The notes: a model not told the origin generated them from the letters alone. Counted from the stretch's first letter, positions 34,002 to 44,164 are shown. The stretch is 64,000 nucleotides of DNA from Chromatiaceae bacterium (GCA_024235415.1 JACKML010000004.1:186001-250000), one strand, 5' to 3'. Program-made: numbers and translations.

Positions 34002-37000
34002 AATGCCGAATCCGCCAGCACGGTATAGATGTTTTCGAGCAGCTCGGCCTCCTGGTAGGGCTTGCCGAGGTAGCGCTTCACACCAAGCTCAAGGGCGCGG
34101 CTGCGGTGTTTATCACCGGTGCGCGAGGTGATCATGATGATCGGTATATCACTGAGCTCCGGCGTGCTACGCATGTGGCGCGCCAGCTCGTAACCGTCCA
34201 TACGCGGCATCTCGATATCCAGCAGCATCACGTCCGGGTGCTGTTCCTGCAACAGCGTCACTGCGTCTACCCCGTCCTTGGCGGTCATCACGTGCATGTT
34301 GTGGCGCTCGAGCAGACGGCTGGTGACCTTGCGCACAGTGATCGAATCGTCGACCACCATCACCGACACGCCCTTGGTCGCCGGTGCCGATGCCTCCGTG
34401 GGCAGAGCCAGCTGCTGCGCACTGTCCATGCGTACCAGGCTGTTGACGTCGAGGATCAGTGCTATCTGGCCATCGGCTAGGATGGTGCCGCCGGTGAACC
34501 AGCGCACCGTGCTCAACTGCGCACCGACCGACTTGACCACGATCTGCCGGTTACCCAACAGGCTGTCCACCTGGATCGCGACCCTGTGTTCGCCGGAGCG
34601 CACCAGCAGCAACGGCAGCCAGCGTGCACCTTCGCTGATATGCGGCGCCTGGACGCCAAGCATGGTGCCGAGATAGCGCACGTTGTAATCGCGCTCGCCG
34701 TACCGGAACACCGCCTGCTCGCCGCTGTAGATGGCCCGAAGTTCCTCGACCGGGATACGCACCACCCCGTCCATGCTGCTGTGCGGCACCGCGTAGATAT
34801 CCTCGCCCAGGGTCACCAGCAGTGAATCAGTGATCGCCAGGGTGAACGGCAGGCGGATCGTAAACCCGGTACCACGCCCGGGCTGTGACGCAATCTCCAG
34901 CGTGCCGCCGAGCTGTTTGACCTCGGTGAGCACGACGTCCATACCGACCCCGCGACCGGACACCTGCGACAGCTCCTGCGCTGTCGAGAAACCGTGCTGC
35001 AGGATCAGCTGATACAGATCGTCATCGTCGACTGCGGCATCCGCATCGAGCAGACCACGCTCCACGGCCTTGGCACGGATACGCGCACGGTCGAGACCGG
35101 CACCGTCATCGGCCAGCGTGAGCACTACATCGGAGCCCTCGCGCGCCAGGTGCAGAGTGATCAGGCCCTGCGCCGCCTTGCCGTTTGCCAGCCGGGCATT
35201 GGCATCCTCGATGCCATGAGACACGGCGTTGCGCAACAGATGCTCCAGCGGACTCATCATGCGCTCGAGAATCGCCCGGTCCATGTCCTCGTCGCCACCG
35301 ATCACCTTGAGGGCGGCCTGCTTGCCGACACTGTGACTGGTCTGGCGTACCACGCGCTCGAGTCGTGGCACGCGACTGGAGAACTTGACCATGCGGGTGC
35401 GCAGCAGACCGTCCTGCAGATCAGTGTTGACCCGCGCCTGCTGCAGCAGCAGCGTATCCGTATCGCGACTCAGTTCACCCAGTGACTGCCCGAGGTTGGA
35501 GAGATCCTCCACTGTTTCCGACAACGCGCGCGACAGCTGCTGGATGGTCGAATAGCGGTCGAGCTCGAGCGGGTCGAAATCGGCGCGCGATTCACCCTCG
35601 CGTTCATGGCGTGACAGGATCTGCGCCTCGGTCTCCAACTCCAGGTCGCGAAGCTGACTGCGCAGGCGGTCGATGGTCTGCCCCAGCTCGCCGAGGTTGA
35701 AGGCAAAGCTGTTGTTCTGCTGCTCGATGCGGGCACGATAGATGCTCACCTCGCCGGCGTTGTTGACCATCTGGTCCAGCGCCTCGGAGGACACCCGGAC
35801 ACGCTCGGTGCCCGTCGTCGGAGCGGCTTCCTGCTGCGGAAATGGAAGCCGCGGGACGAATCCCTCCTCGTCGAGATGGCGATCGCTGCCTGGGAACTGC
35901 ACGACCTTGGAGTCGCTCTTCACGACAGCACCCACCGGGCCGCCATCCGATGCCGTGACCGAACCGGCGACCAGGAAGCTGGAGTCGCCCAGCAACTCCG
36001 AGTCTGTCATCAGTTGCGAATCGGTCAGCAGTTCGGAATCGGCGCCAAACTCATCGTCGGCTTCCGGCTCGCTTTCGGCAATTTCCGCCACATCGTCAAG
36101 TGCCGGCTGCTCGGCGGCCTGCAACGTGGATGCGACCTCCGGCAAGGGCTCCGCATCACCGTCACCTGCCGGCGTCGTTTCCACCTCGGGCTCGGGCATC
36201 ACATCGACGGGCAGGTCGGGCTCAGGCTCCGGTGGTACCGGCTGCTCAATCAGCTGCGATACCTCACCGTCCACCGTCAGGACTGCCTCGACCGCGGCGA
36301 CATCGTCCCACTCGCGGCCGCGTGCCGCGGTCTCCAGACGATCGATGACAGCGGTATGCGCCGCTGGCATCGCGCCACGCATCAGCACCTCGATATCCTG
36401 GGCGAGGGCATCGGTGGCATGACGCACCAGCCCCTTCAGGCGGTCACTGCCGGTGATGCGGCTTTCGGCAACGCTCTCGAACACCGACTCCAGCGCATGG
36501 CTGAGATCACCGACCGGGGCAACACCTGCCAGGCGGGCACCACCCTTCATCGTGTGCAGCGTGCGTTGCAGTTTGGCCACCGGCATCTGGTCGCCCGAGG
36601 TTGCGTACTGCCAGTCACCCAGCTCCCCTTCGAGCGATTCCAGCAGTTCCCTGGCCTCTTCGAGGAAGATCTCCAGCAGTTCGGGGTCCAGGGCCTCCAG
36701 TGTCTGCGGTGACTCCCCGGTGCCGCCCGTCGTTGCCGGAGCTCGGGCCATGGCAGCCGTCACCCGGCCGACCTCGTCGCGCAGTGACTCCCATCCGTCC
36801 ACATCGCGGTGCGGATCCTCGACCGCCGCTGCAAGCGCCGACAGCGTCTGGTGGCTACGCTCGAGCAGATCGAGCATGTCGCTGTCGAGCGGCCGCTTCG
36901 CATCACACATCAGGTTGCTGAAGTGTTCCAGCGCCTCGGCGAGTTCAGCCATTTCGGTGGCACCGGCCGCACTCGAACTTCCACGCAGCGTATGCATGGC

Positions 37001-39820
37001 GCGCCGCACACCGTCTTCCAGCGCACAACCACCAAGCTCCCTGGCCCGCCCTATGAATGCAGCCAGCACATTCAGATGGCCTTCCGCCTCGTTCAGAAAG
37101 ACCGCATTGAGGCTCGAATCGGCACTGCTGACGGCATTCGCCTCGAGATCCAGGAACTCGGAATCCTGCACCGGGGCATCCGTGAGAATTGACTCATCAG
37201 CGGCATGGCCCTGTGCAGCGAAGCGATCGAGCCCGGTTTCTTCGGTCGTCGCATCCACTGCTGTTTCGTCGGGCACGTCTTCCTTAACCGGCGTTTCGCC
37301 GGTATCCGCCGACAGATCGTCGTCGGGAGCGACCGCCATGCCGTCAGCTTCGAACTCGAGCTCGAGCGTATCGTCGGAAACCAGATCTTCCTCGATCTGC
37401 AGCGACAGCTCGCTCAGCGCCGACACTTCGTCGATATCCAGGCTCTCGTCACCCGGCAGTTCTTCTTCGGGACTTGTCGACTGCACCGCGGCAGACGGCG
37501 CCGTTGCGGTGACACCGGTACCCGACGCCAGTGAGAATGCACGCTCGGCAAGTGCAGAGACATCAGAGGCAGGACCTCCGGGTTGACGGCTCTCGGCCAC
37601 CAATACCGGCAGCGTCGCCACCACATCGTCCATCAACTGCAGCAGATCGGCAGACACCGGTACGGTGCCGTCAATCACGCGGTTAAGCATGTTTTCGATC
37701 GCCCAGGAAAACTCGCCGATATTGCTGGCGCCGACGATCCGACCACTGCCTTTGAGCGTATGGAACGAACGGCGCATCGTCAGCAGGGATTCGCGGTCAT
37801 CCGGGTCGCCACGCCATTTCGGGAAGCGTTCCTGAATGGACTGGAGTTCTTCCTCGGCCTCCTCGCCAAACACCTCGAGGATCTCCGAATCGACGTCGAC
37901 CGAATCGCCACCACCACTGACCGGCAGCTCGACAGCTGCGCTTTCGTTGCCTTCGGAACCGAGGGGTTGCGCCGCCTCGGGCTCGGTGTCTGCCACGACA
38001 ATCGACGATGCCACCTCCAGAGGTTCGTCCGACGCAGTTTCCGGTATCGTGCCCTGCTGAGCGGATATCCCGCCTCCAACCTCCGTGCCCACCACCGGCT
38101 CGTCCTGCGCTGTCGGGGCCGGGGCTGCCGACTGCGCCTGCCGCAACCCCAGCCGCTCCAATGCTGCTTCGGCAAAGGCCAACAGCTGCGCACGATCGGC
38201 CCCCGGCTCGATAGCGCTCTGCATATACAGCTCGGCGCTGACGATCACGTCGGCCAGGGCGTCACGACGCCGGGCGTCCGGCGCCTGCTCCTGTCCACTT
38301 GCAAGCGATGCGATGTAGGGCTTCAGGTCGCCCAGCAGGCGCCCCGCTTCAGGCAGTTCGAGCATCTGCAGTACACCGGCCACCATGTGCAGACGCGATG
38401 GCACATCGACCAGCTGTTGCACCTGTTCGGGTTGTTCGAGGAACTGCAGAATGGTGTCTTTGGTGCGCGCCAGCTCCACCAGGGCCTCATCGACGGCGGC
38501 ACGCAAGTGTTGCCGCATCTCACCCGCCGAAAGGCTTGGTTCGACGGCTGCATCCGCAGCACTGTCAGGTGTGGCACCACTGGCCAGGCCGGCCAATGCC
38601 GACTCGACAAACAACAGGTCGCCGGCGAGCGTCATCAGCTGCTCATCGGGCATCATCTCGCCCGAGGTCTCCACCGCACGCAGCTCCTCGCAACGTCGCT
38701 TGAGCCGGGTGCGCAGATCACCACGCCCGACCATGCCGAGGGTATCTCCTATGCGCTGTATCGGCTGTGCCAGGCCGGTCAGGCGTGCCTGCTGACTGCG
38801 GTCACTGCGCATGAACAGGTCGAGTTGATCCTTCACACCGCCAAGATCCTGCGCCAGGGCATCGCCGACTGCCTGGAACAATTCACGATCCGGGCCACCG
38901 AGCGAACCGGCCGCCAGACCCTGATGCATCTGCTCGGGGAAATTGTTCGCAAGGTCCGCCGTCTGCTTCACAGCGAGTACCGCAGGATCCTGCGACGACG
39001 AGCGGGCGACGTAATACAGCATGTTTTTCAGCAGGTCGACCGGGAAGTCGAGCATTGCTGCCTCTTCCCCCTGGTCCATGACCTGCTTGAATACACGGTC
39101 GAGTTTGCCGAACAACGGCTTTGCTGCCGGTGCCGGCGCCTGTCCATCGTCGAGCAATGCCGTGGCCAGCGCTTCACCCGCGTCCAGCAGGCGGCGAAAA
39201 CGCGTGGTGCCTGCGGCACTGTGAAGCGTATCGAGCACATCGCGAATCTGGGTCAGCGCCGTCGCCACATCCTGGCCGCGGATCCAGTGCAACAATGCCT
39301 TGTGGTAATGATTGCGCTGATGATGAATCAGTTGTGGCAGATCACGATTGCCCGAACCCGGGCGCACGGTTTCCGCTGCAATAACGGTATTTAGCTTGGG
39401 TGCGAACAACGAGGTCTCTGATACCAGCGGCGCCTCGCGCGCAGCGCGCAGATCGTTCATCAGCGGTAGCAGTACCAGCGGCACATCCGCGCCGCCGCCC
39501 TCGATCTTTTCGATATACGCGGGCAGCTGCACCATACCGAGCATCAACGCTTCGGCGGCCGCATCGGGGCGTTTGACCTGGCCCTGGAACATTGCGAGCG
39601 CCAGCTGCTCCATCTCATCGGCCAGCATGGCACCGCCATAGACCTGCACCATGTCGAGTGCGCCGTGTACGTGGTGCAGCAGGTCGATCCCGGCCTGCAG
39701 CCTGGCATGCTGCCCTTCGACGAAATCCTCCAGCGCGATGCGCGCTTCGCGCACTGTCTGGTCAAGCTCACCGCGGATCCACCGCAGGGCACTGCGATCG
39801 TGTTGCACTTGGGGCATCAT
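33998..39820 (-). CDS. chpA: ChpA/PilL-type hybrid chemotaxis kinase for type IV pili
   Basis: This 1940-aa CheA-like kinase controls twitching motility and surface sensing. Degenerate Hpt-like modules fill the N-terminus (LLHHVHGALDMVQVYGGAML and two later ones). Three canonical Hpt domains follow, with His687 (HTLKGSGRIVGA), His943 (HTLRGSSSAAGA) and His1089 (HTMKGGARLAGV). Then come a dimerisation domain near 1336, the ATPase domain near 1527 (HLLRNAVSHGIED), a CheW-like domain near 1664 and a C-terminal receiver near 1817 with LLDIEMPRMDG. Acidic linkers separate the modules, one carrying an 18-bp tandem repeat. I chose ATG 39820, with GAAGG about 10 nt upstream. Confidence 0.95.
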   Translation of the reverse strand: MMPQVQHDRSALRWIRGELDQTVREARIALEDFVEGQHARLQAGIDLLHHVHGALDMVQVYGGAMLADEMEQLALAMFQGQVKRPDAAAEALMLGMVQLPAYIEKIEGGGADVPLVLLPLMNDLRAAREAPLVSETSLFAPKLNTVIAAETVRPGSGNRDLPQLIHHQRNHYHKALLHWIRGQDVATALTQIRDVLDTLHSAAGTTRFRRLLDAGEALATALLDDGQAPAPAAKPLFGKLDRVFKQVMDQGEEAAMLDFPVDLLKNMLYYVARSSSQDPAVLAVKQTADLANNFPEQMHQGLAAGSLGGPDRELFQAVGDALAQDLGGVKDQLDLFMRSDRSQQARLTGLAQPIQRIGDTLGMVGRGDLRTRLKRRCEELRAVETSGEMMPDEQLMTLAGDLLFVESALAGLASGATPDSAADAAVEPSLSAGEMRQHLRAAVDEALVELARTKDTILQFLEQPEQVQQLVDVPSRLHMVAGVLQMLELPEAGRLLGDLKPYIASLASGQEQAPDARRRDALADVIVSAELYMQSAIEPGADRAQLLAFAEAALERLGLRQAQSAAPAPTAQDEPVVGTEVGGGISAQQGTIPETASDEPLEVASSIVVADTEPEAAQPLGSEGNESAAVELPVSGGGDSVDVDSEILEVFGEEAEEELQSIQERFPKWRGDPDDRESLLTMRRSFHTLKGSGRIVGASNIGEFSWAIENMLNRVIDGTVPVSADLLQLMDDVVATLPVLVAESRQPGGPASDVSALAERAFSLASGTGVTATAPSAAVQSTSPEEELPGDESLDIDEVSALSELSLQIEEDLVSDDTLELEFEADGMAVAPDDDLSADTGETPVKEDVPDETAVDATTEETGLDRFAAQGHAADESILTDAPVQDSEFLDLEANAVSSADSSLNAVFLNEAEGHLNVLAAFIGRARELGGCALEDGVRRAMHTLRGSSSAAGATEMAELAEALEHFSNLMCDAKRPLDSDMLDLLERSHQTLSALAAAVEDPHRDVDGWESLRDEVGRVTAAMARAPATTGGTGESPQTLEALDPELLEIFLEEARELLESLEGELGDWQYATSGDQMPVAKLQRTLHTMKGGARLAGVAPVGDLSHALESVFESVAESRITGSDRLKGLVRHATDALAQDIEVLMRGAMPAAHTAVIDRLETAARGREWDDVAAVEAVLTVDGEVSQLIEQPVPPEPEPDLPVDVMPEPEVETTPAGDGDAEPLPEVASTLQAAEQPALDDVAEIAESEPEADDEFGADSELLTDSQLMTDSELLGDSSFLVAGSVTASDGGPVGAVVKSDSKVVQFPGSDRHLDEEGFVPRLPFPQQEAAPTTGTERVRVSSEALDQMVNNAGEVSIYRARIEQQNNSFAFNLGELGQTIDRLRSQLRDLELETEAQILSRHEREGESRADFDPLELDRYSTIQQLSRALSETVEDLSNLGQSLGELSRDTDTLLLQQARVNTDLQDGLLRTRMVKFSSRVPRLERVVRQTSHSVGKQAALKVIGGDEDMDRAILERMMSPLEHLLRNAVSHGIEDANARLANGKAAQGLITLHLAREGSDVVLTLADDGAGLDRARIRAKAVERGLLDADAAVDDDDLYQLILQHGFSTAQELSQVSGRGVGMDVVLTEVKQLGGTLEIASQPGRGTGFTIRLPFTLAITDSLLVTLGEDIYAVPHSSMDGVVRIPVEELRAIYSGEQAVFRYGERDYNVRYLGTMLGVQAPHISEGARWLPLLLVRSGEHRVAIQVDSLLGNRQIVVKSVGAQLSTVRWFTGGTILADGQIALILDVNSLVRMDSAQQLALPTEASAPATKGVSVMVVDDSITVRKVTSRLLERHNMHVMTAKDGVDAVTLLQEQHPDVMLLDIEMPRMDGYELARHMRSTPELSDIPIIMITSRTGDKHRSRALELGVKRYLGKPYQEAELLENIYTVLADSAL
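35972..36043 (-). repeat. Four 18-bp tandem repeats within chpA
   Basis: Four degenerate 18-bp units (35972, 35990, 36008 and 36026) encode the hexapeptides ADSELL, TDSQLM, TDSELL and GDSSFL in an acidic linker before the kinase core. The units are in frame and could expand or contract without breaking the gene. Confidence 0.7.
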
Positions 39821-39839
39821 GACGAGGCTACCTTCGCTT

Positions 39840-41879
39840 TTAGCCAGCCAACGCGTCTTCATCCGGCAGCTTGAATCGAGCCACCGTCTGTCGAAGCTGC
39901 TCGGCCATCTGCGCGAGGGTTTCGATAGATTGCGTGGTCTGCTCAGTGCCTTCCGACGTCTGGCTGGTAATCTCCTGAATTACGTTCATCGTTTCGTTGA
40001 TCGAACCGACTTCCTGGGAATGCTGGTGCAGCCTGGAGGCCATCGCCTGGGTGGCCTGGGCGATATCCTGCGACACCTGTTCGACACGCTGCAGCGCCGC
40101 ACCGGCGTCCTCGGCCAGTTTGGCCCCGCTCACCACTTCGGAGGTGCTCGACTCCATCGAGCTGACCGCCTCGTTGGTATCCGCCTGGATGGTTTTGACC
40201 AATGCGTCGATCTGTTTGGTCGCGTTTGCCGAACGCTCGGCGAGCCGCTGAACCTCGTCCGCAACTACCGCAAACCCGCGACCCGCCTCCCCTGCCATCG
40301 CCGCCTGCATCGCGGCATTCAGTGCAAGGATGTTGGTCTGGTCGGCAATATCCTCGATCAGTTCGACGATGTTGCCGATCTCCTGCGAACTCTCGCCGAG
40401 ACGCTTGATCCGCTTCGATGTCTCCTGGATCTGCTCGCGGATGTTGTCCATCCCGGCAATCGTGCGTCGCACCGTCGACCCACCCGCAGCCGCTATATCC
40501 ACTGATTGTTGGGCGGTCTCTGCCGACCGATTCGCCTCGCTGGCCATGTCACTCATCGCCTGGGACATGCTCTGCACGGTGCCGGAGGCGCGCTCGATCT
40601 GATTGCGTTGGTGGTCGGATGCCTCCTCCAGACGCAACGCCGTGGCGCGCGTCTCCTGCGCCGAGGCAGACACGCGCACCGAGGTCTCGTTGATCGTGGT
40701 CACCAGGGTACGCATCTCTTCCACGGCCTGATTGACCGAGTCGGCAATCGCACCTGTGATGTCCTCGGTTACCGTCGCCTCGATGGTCAGATCACCATCG
40801 GAAAGATCCACCATCTCGTCGAGCAGACGGCGAATGGCTGCCTGGTTGCGAAGGTTCTGCTGGTCTGCCTCCTGGGCCCTGCTACGCGCGTCGCGCAGCA
40901 GCGCAAGGCCGAGCAGCAGCAACAGCGCAATAGCCAGCAGACCCAGCACCGTAACCAGTGTCGGCCCGATTGCGCCGGTACTGCGATGGCTGTTGTATGC
41001 TGCCACCAGGTCGCGCGTCGCGTTGTCGAGCACATCCGAAGCCGGCGTAACCTCGCCAGTCGCCTCGAGCGCAGGAAGCACCGCAGGCGCAGTCTCGATG
41101 ATCTCCGCCACGTGATCATTGATCGAGCGGAACAGCTGGGCCGCTTCCGCCAGCTTGGTCTCCGCGTCGGGGTTGCTGATCCGGGCGATGCTGAGCTCGT
41201 TGTCACCGGTCAACATTCCGGTGAGGACGCGGCCGAAGCGATCGGCGTCCTGACTGAACTGATCTATGGCCGCTGCCGTTCGGGCGCCTCCATCGAGGAC
41301 CCGACTCACGTTGTCACCCAGGCGCTGCGCCAGCATCAGCTGACGCGATGCGACGTAAACCTGCTGTGGCTCAGCCTGGTTTCGGACCAGGATGCGTACG
41401 ATATCTTCCGATGCCTGCTGCAGTTGCGGGATCGCCGCGTTGATGACCTGAACAAATTCACGGACCGACAATATCGCGCTCTGATTGCCCAGGATCTCGT
41501 CCACATAGGCGCGCAACGCAAGCCAGCGGTTCTCGGTCTCGCGCAGGGCTTCGTGCATCGCTTCCGGTGAAGCCGGCAGACCGACGTCCGGTGCACCCGT
41601 TTTGAGTTCATCGAGGAGAACAATAAACCTGTCCCGAGCCACGCGCAGGCGTTCAAACGATGCCTGGTCGCCAGCCGATGCCTCCAGTGCGTACTTCGCG
41701 ACCTTCTGACTAAGCACCTGCTGTTCTGATACTCGCGCGAGGTACTGCTCGACATAACCCTCGGTGCGCGAGACATAGGCGAATACCGCAATTGCCGCGA
41801 CGATCGTTACAAGGACCAGCGCCGTAAGCAGAGGGATTGCGCGATTTCCAGCAGCGGTTTTTTTCACGGTCGTTTTCAT
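39840..41879 (-). CDS. pilJ: Type IV pilus chemoreceptor PilJ
   Basis: PilJ is the methyl-accepting chemoreceptor of the Chp system that senses pilus or surface signals. The 679-aa product has a first membrane helix at about 14-35 and a periplasmic region with PilJ-type helical modules (SRQLMLAQRLGDNVSRVLDG). A second membrane helix lies near 303-328, then a HAMP region and a signalling domain with EDIADQTNILALNAAMQAAM and AGRGFAVVADEVQRLAE. AGGAAA precedes ATG 41879. No pilK methyltransferase gene lies between it and chpA. Confidence 0.93.
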   Translation of the reverse strand: MKTTVKKTAAGNRAIPLLTALVLVTIVAAIAVFAYVSRTEGYVEQYLARVSEQQVLSQKVAKYALEASAGDQASFERLRVARDRFIVLLDELKTGAPDVGLPASPEAMHEALRETENRWLALRAYVDEILGNQSAILSVREFVQVINAAIPQLQQASEDIVRILVRNQAEPQQVYVASRQLMLAQRLGDNVSRVLDGGARTAAAIDQFSQDADRFGRVLTGMLTGDNELSIARISNPDAETKLAEAAQLFRSINDHVAEIIETAPAVLPALEATGEVTPASDVLDNATRDLVAAYNSHRSTGAIGPTLVTVLGLLAIALLLLLGLALLRDARSRAQEADQQNLRNQAAIRRLLDEMVDLSDGDLTIEATVTEDITGAIADSVNQAVEEMRTLVTTINETSVRVSASAQETRATALRLEEASDHQRNQIERASGTVQSMSQAMSDMASEANRSAETAQQSVDIAAAGGSTVRRTIAGMDNIREQIQETSKRIKRLGESSQEIGNIVELIEDIADQTNILALNAAMQAAMAGEAGRGFAVVADEVQRLAERSANATKQIDALVKTIQADTNEAVSSMESSTSEVVSGAKLAEDAGAALQRVEQVSQDIAQATQAMASRLHQHSQEVGSINETMNVIQEITSQTSEGTEQTTQSIETLAQMAEQLRQTVARFKLPDEDALAG

Positions 41880-41981
41880 ACAAGGTTTCCTGAAGCGGTT
41901 AATGCAGACCGGCGTAACGTGTTGTCGACCGAACTGCTCTCCCTGTTGTCGTTGTATTGCCTGCTTGCCATGGCGCCGTAC

Positions 41982-42542
41982 CTACGCAGAGGCCGTGCGG
42001 AAATCGGGATCTGCGGCCAGTGCCGACATGCTGAAGACGGGCCAGACCTCGCCTTGCACGCTGAAGGCCTCGTACACATAGGCCCCGAGAGCACCTTTCA
42101 TCCGGGCTTCGCTCAGCCGATCATGAATGCTGAAGTGGCGCATACCCTGCACCGAAGGCACCAGCAGACCGGTCACCAGCCCACGCAGGCGCAGCACCAG
42201 GATGCGCGAGGCCTTGGATGGCACCACGGCCTTGCCACCGAAGTACAGCTGCAGGTCGATGACTGGCAACAGGCTGCCACGAACGTTTGCCAGGCCAAGC
42301 ATCCAGGGCTTCGCGCCCGGCACGCGGGTGATCCGCTCCTGGAATGGCAGCATCTCGCTCACTTCGTTCATCGCCGCGACAATCCGCACGCCGGCGACAC
42401 TGAATACAAGGCCGTCCCAGAGGTCGCGGACCGCGGATGATTCAGGCAGGCGACGGGCGGCTTCGTGGCTGCTGCGCTCGATATCCGCCAGCAATGCCAT
42501 CGCGGCATCTGCCGACAGCATGTTGTCCGGAAGTTCCAGCAT
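41982..42542 (-). CDS. pilI: CheW-like adaptor PilI
   Basis: PilI couples the PilJ receptor to the ChpA kinase. The 186-aa product is a CheW domain with VFSVAGVRIVAAMNEVSEML, PGAKPWMLGLANVRGSLLPV, and FGGKAVVPSKASRILVLRLR. I chose ATG 42542; a TTG three codons earlier would overlap the pilH stop as TTGA and is also plausible. Its order after pilG and pilH matches P. aeruginosa. Confidence 0.92.
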   Translation of the reverse strand: MLELPDNMLSADAAMALLADIERSSHEAARRLPESSAVRDLWDGLVFSVAGVRIVAAMNEVSEMLPFQERITRVPGAKPWMLGLANVRGSLLPVIDLQLYFGGKAVVPSKASRILVLRLRGLVTGLLVPSVQGMRHFSIHDRLSEARMKGALGAYVYEAFSVQGEVWPVFSMSALAADPDFRTASA

Positions 42543-42547
42543 CCCGA

Positions 42548-42910
42548 TCAAGGCAACAGCTCGTCGATCTTCTGCAGCAGCTCACGACCGTCAACCGGTT
42601 TGACCAGGTAGCCCCTGGCCCCTTGGCGGATGCCCCACTCCCTGTCCGTGTCCTGGTCTTTGGTCGTGACCATCAATACCGGGATGTGTTGGGTCTGTGG
42701 ATCGCGGCTCAGTTTTCGCGTTGCCTGGAACCCGTTGAGTCCCGGCATCACGACGTCCATCAGCACGACGTCAGGCTGCTGTGCCCTGGCCGTCGTGATA
42801 CCGGCTTCACCGTCAGCGGCGGTCAGTGCCTCGTGCCCGCCTTGTTGCAGAATCTTCGTCAACACGTGCAGTTCCGTGGGCGAGTCGTCGACTATCAGGA
42901 TCTTTGCCAT
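42548..42910 (-). CDS. pilH: Response regulator PilH
   Basis: PilH is a single-domain CheY-like receiver of the Chp system. The 120-aa product starts MAKILIVDDSPTELHVLTKI. The phosphoacceptor Asp lies in PDVVLMDVVMPGLNGFQATR, and the switch residues in LMVTTKDQDTD and GYLVKPVDGREL. In P. aeruginosa PilH counterbalances PilG. It lies 37 nt after pilG. Confidence 0.94.
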   Translation of the reverse strand: MAKILIVDDSPTELHVLTKILQQGGHEALTAADGEAGITTARAQQPDVVLMDVVMPGLNGFQATRKLSRDPQTQHIPVLMVTTKDQDTDREWGIRQGARGYLVKPVDGRELLQKIDELLP

Positions 42911-42947
42911 TCGTTTTGCTTCATCAGTTCTGTGCGTACCGCCCGGA

Positions 42948-43349
42948 TCAGGCTGCCTTGCTTGCATGTCTCTTGATGGCCCCGAGCAATTCGTCGCGGG
43001 TAAAGGGCTTGGTAAGGTATTGCTCCGAGCCGACAATCCGACCACGCGCACGGTCGAACAACCCATCCTTGCTCGACAACATGATCACCGGAATGTCGCG
43101 GTAAAGCTCGTTGTGCTTGATCAGTGCGCAGGTCTGATAGCCGTCAAGGCGCGGCATCATGATGTCGACAAAGATCAGGTCAGGATGGTTGTCGGCAATA
43201 ATCGATAGGGCCTCGAAACCGTCGGTGGCGGTGAGGACCTCGCAACCGGCTTTTTTCAGCAAAGTCTCTGCGGTGCGCCGAATCGTCTTGCTGTCGTCGA
43301 TCACCATGACTTTCAAGCCATCAATCTCCATTGCATCGTCGCTGCTCAC
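42948..43349 (-). CDS. pilG: Response regulator PilG
   Basis: PilG is a CheY-like receiver that acts on pilus extension and cAMP signalling. The product carries DGLKVMVIDDSKTIRRTAET and the phosphoacceptor in LIFVDIMMPRLDGYQTC, then VIMLSSKDGLFD and QYLTKPFTRDEL, very close to known PilG. I place the start at GTG 43349 (MSSDDAMEIDGLKVM, 133 aa) because AGGGG lies 7 nt upstream and the length fits. Starts at 43382 or 43376 would overlap or abut the rhodanese stop. Confidence 0.94.
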   Translation of the reverse strand: MSSDDAMEIDGLKVMVIDDSKTIRRTAETLLKKAGCEVLTATDGFEALSIIADNHPDLIFVDIMMPRLDGYQTCALIKHNELYRDIPVIMLSSKDGLFDRARGRIVGSEQYLTKPFTRDELLGAIKRHASKAA

Positions 43350-43382
43350 ACGTTGTCCCCTGTCTGCAAAATCCATCTTCAA

Positions 43383-44120
43383 TCAGTTGCGCGGCACGAC
43401 GGTGGTCAGGCCCCATAGCTGCCACATCTGCATACCGCCTCGATAGTACTTGATCTTGTCTCCTGGATACCCGGCATCGAGCAGACCGCGGATCGCACGG
43501 GGTGACTGCCCACACGCCGGGCCGTTGCACCACACCACCAGATCCTTGGCGGCGGTGAAATCCCAGTGCGCCGTCTTGTGCCGCGAATCAACCCAACCCC
43601 AGTCTTCCATCAGGCGCTCGAGGGCCCCGACTTCACCGCGCTCCTTGCCGCCAAACGACTTGAGCACCGCCACCAGTTCAGGATCATTGCTATCGGCTCC
43701 GAACAGGGTGAAAGGATAGTTCACCGAACCGGGAATCGTCCCTTTACGGAACCATGACTCAGTCCGTGCATCGATCAACACCCCGCTGCCGTCGCGCAGT
43801 TTGGTCTCCATGAAGTCGAACATCTCAACTTCTCCGATCGGCGTCACCGAAGGGTCCGGGGTCTCTGCCTGGATACAAAAGGGAGGGCACTTGCGTCCGG
43901 TCTTGGCAAAATAGCCCTTGAGCTCGTAGTCAGGATCCTGAACACGCTGTACTTTTACGGAACGGCCGTCGTGAATGACGTGAAGGTAGGGCTTGCCCTC
44001 GACCAATGGAATGAACTCAGTCGTCTCGCCAACCCTGACCTGATCTTCGGCGTGCAGGACACACGGCAAGATCAGGAGTGAAGCCACCAACACCCAGGCA
44101 CTACGCGAGATATGTGTCAT
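43383..44120 (-). CDS. Exported rhodanese-like protein
   Basis: The 245-aa product has a signal peptide (MTHISRSAWVLVASLLILPC, cleavage near LHA-ED). A middle section with KCPPFCIQAETPDPSV precedes a single rhodanese domain (about 110-240). The rhodanese loop reads VVWCNGPACGQSPRAIRGLL, with the probable active-site Cys in CNGPAC. The domain could handle sulfane sulfur or act as a redox or sensor module in the periplasm. It ends just before pilG, and the SD AGAGGG precedes ATG 44120. Rhodaneses are not part of the standard Chp operon, so its role here is unknown. Confidence 0.85.
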   Translation of the reverse strand: MTHISRSAWVLVASLLILPCVLHAEDQVRVGETTEFIPLVEGKPYLHVIHDGRSVKVQRVQDPDYELKGYFAKTGRKCPPFCIQAETPDPSVTPIGEVEMFDFMETKLRDGSGVLIDARTESWFRKGTIPGSVNYPFTLFGADSNDPELVAVLKSFGGKERGEVGALERLMEDWGWVDSRHKTAHWDFTAAKDLVVWCNGPACGQSPRAIRGLLDAGYPGDKIKYYRGGMQMWQLWGLTTVVPRN

Positions 44121-44164
44121 TACTTTCCCTCTGACGATATCGAAAGCCGGACGATGGTTACCGG

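Noticed and set aside
37583..39394. 603-codon plus-strand frame antisense to chpA
   Set aside because: Low-complexity, His/Arg/Gln-rich translation with no recognisable domain; chpA on the other strand is unambiguous.
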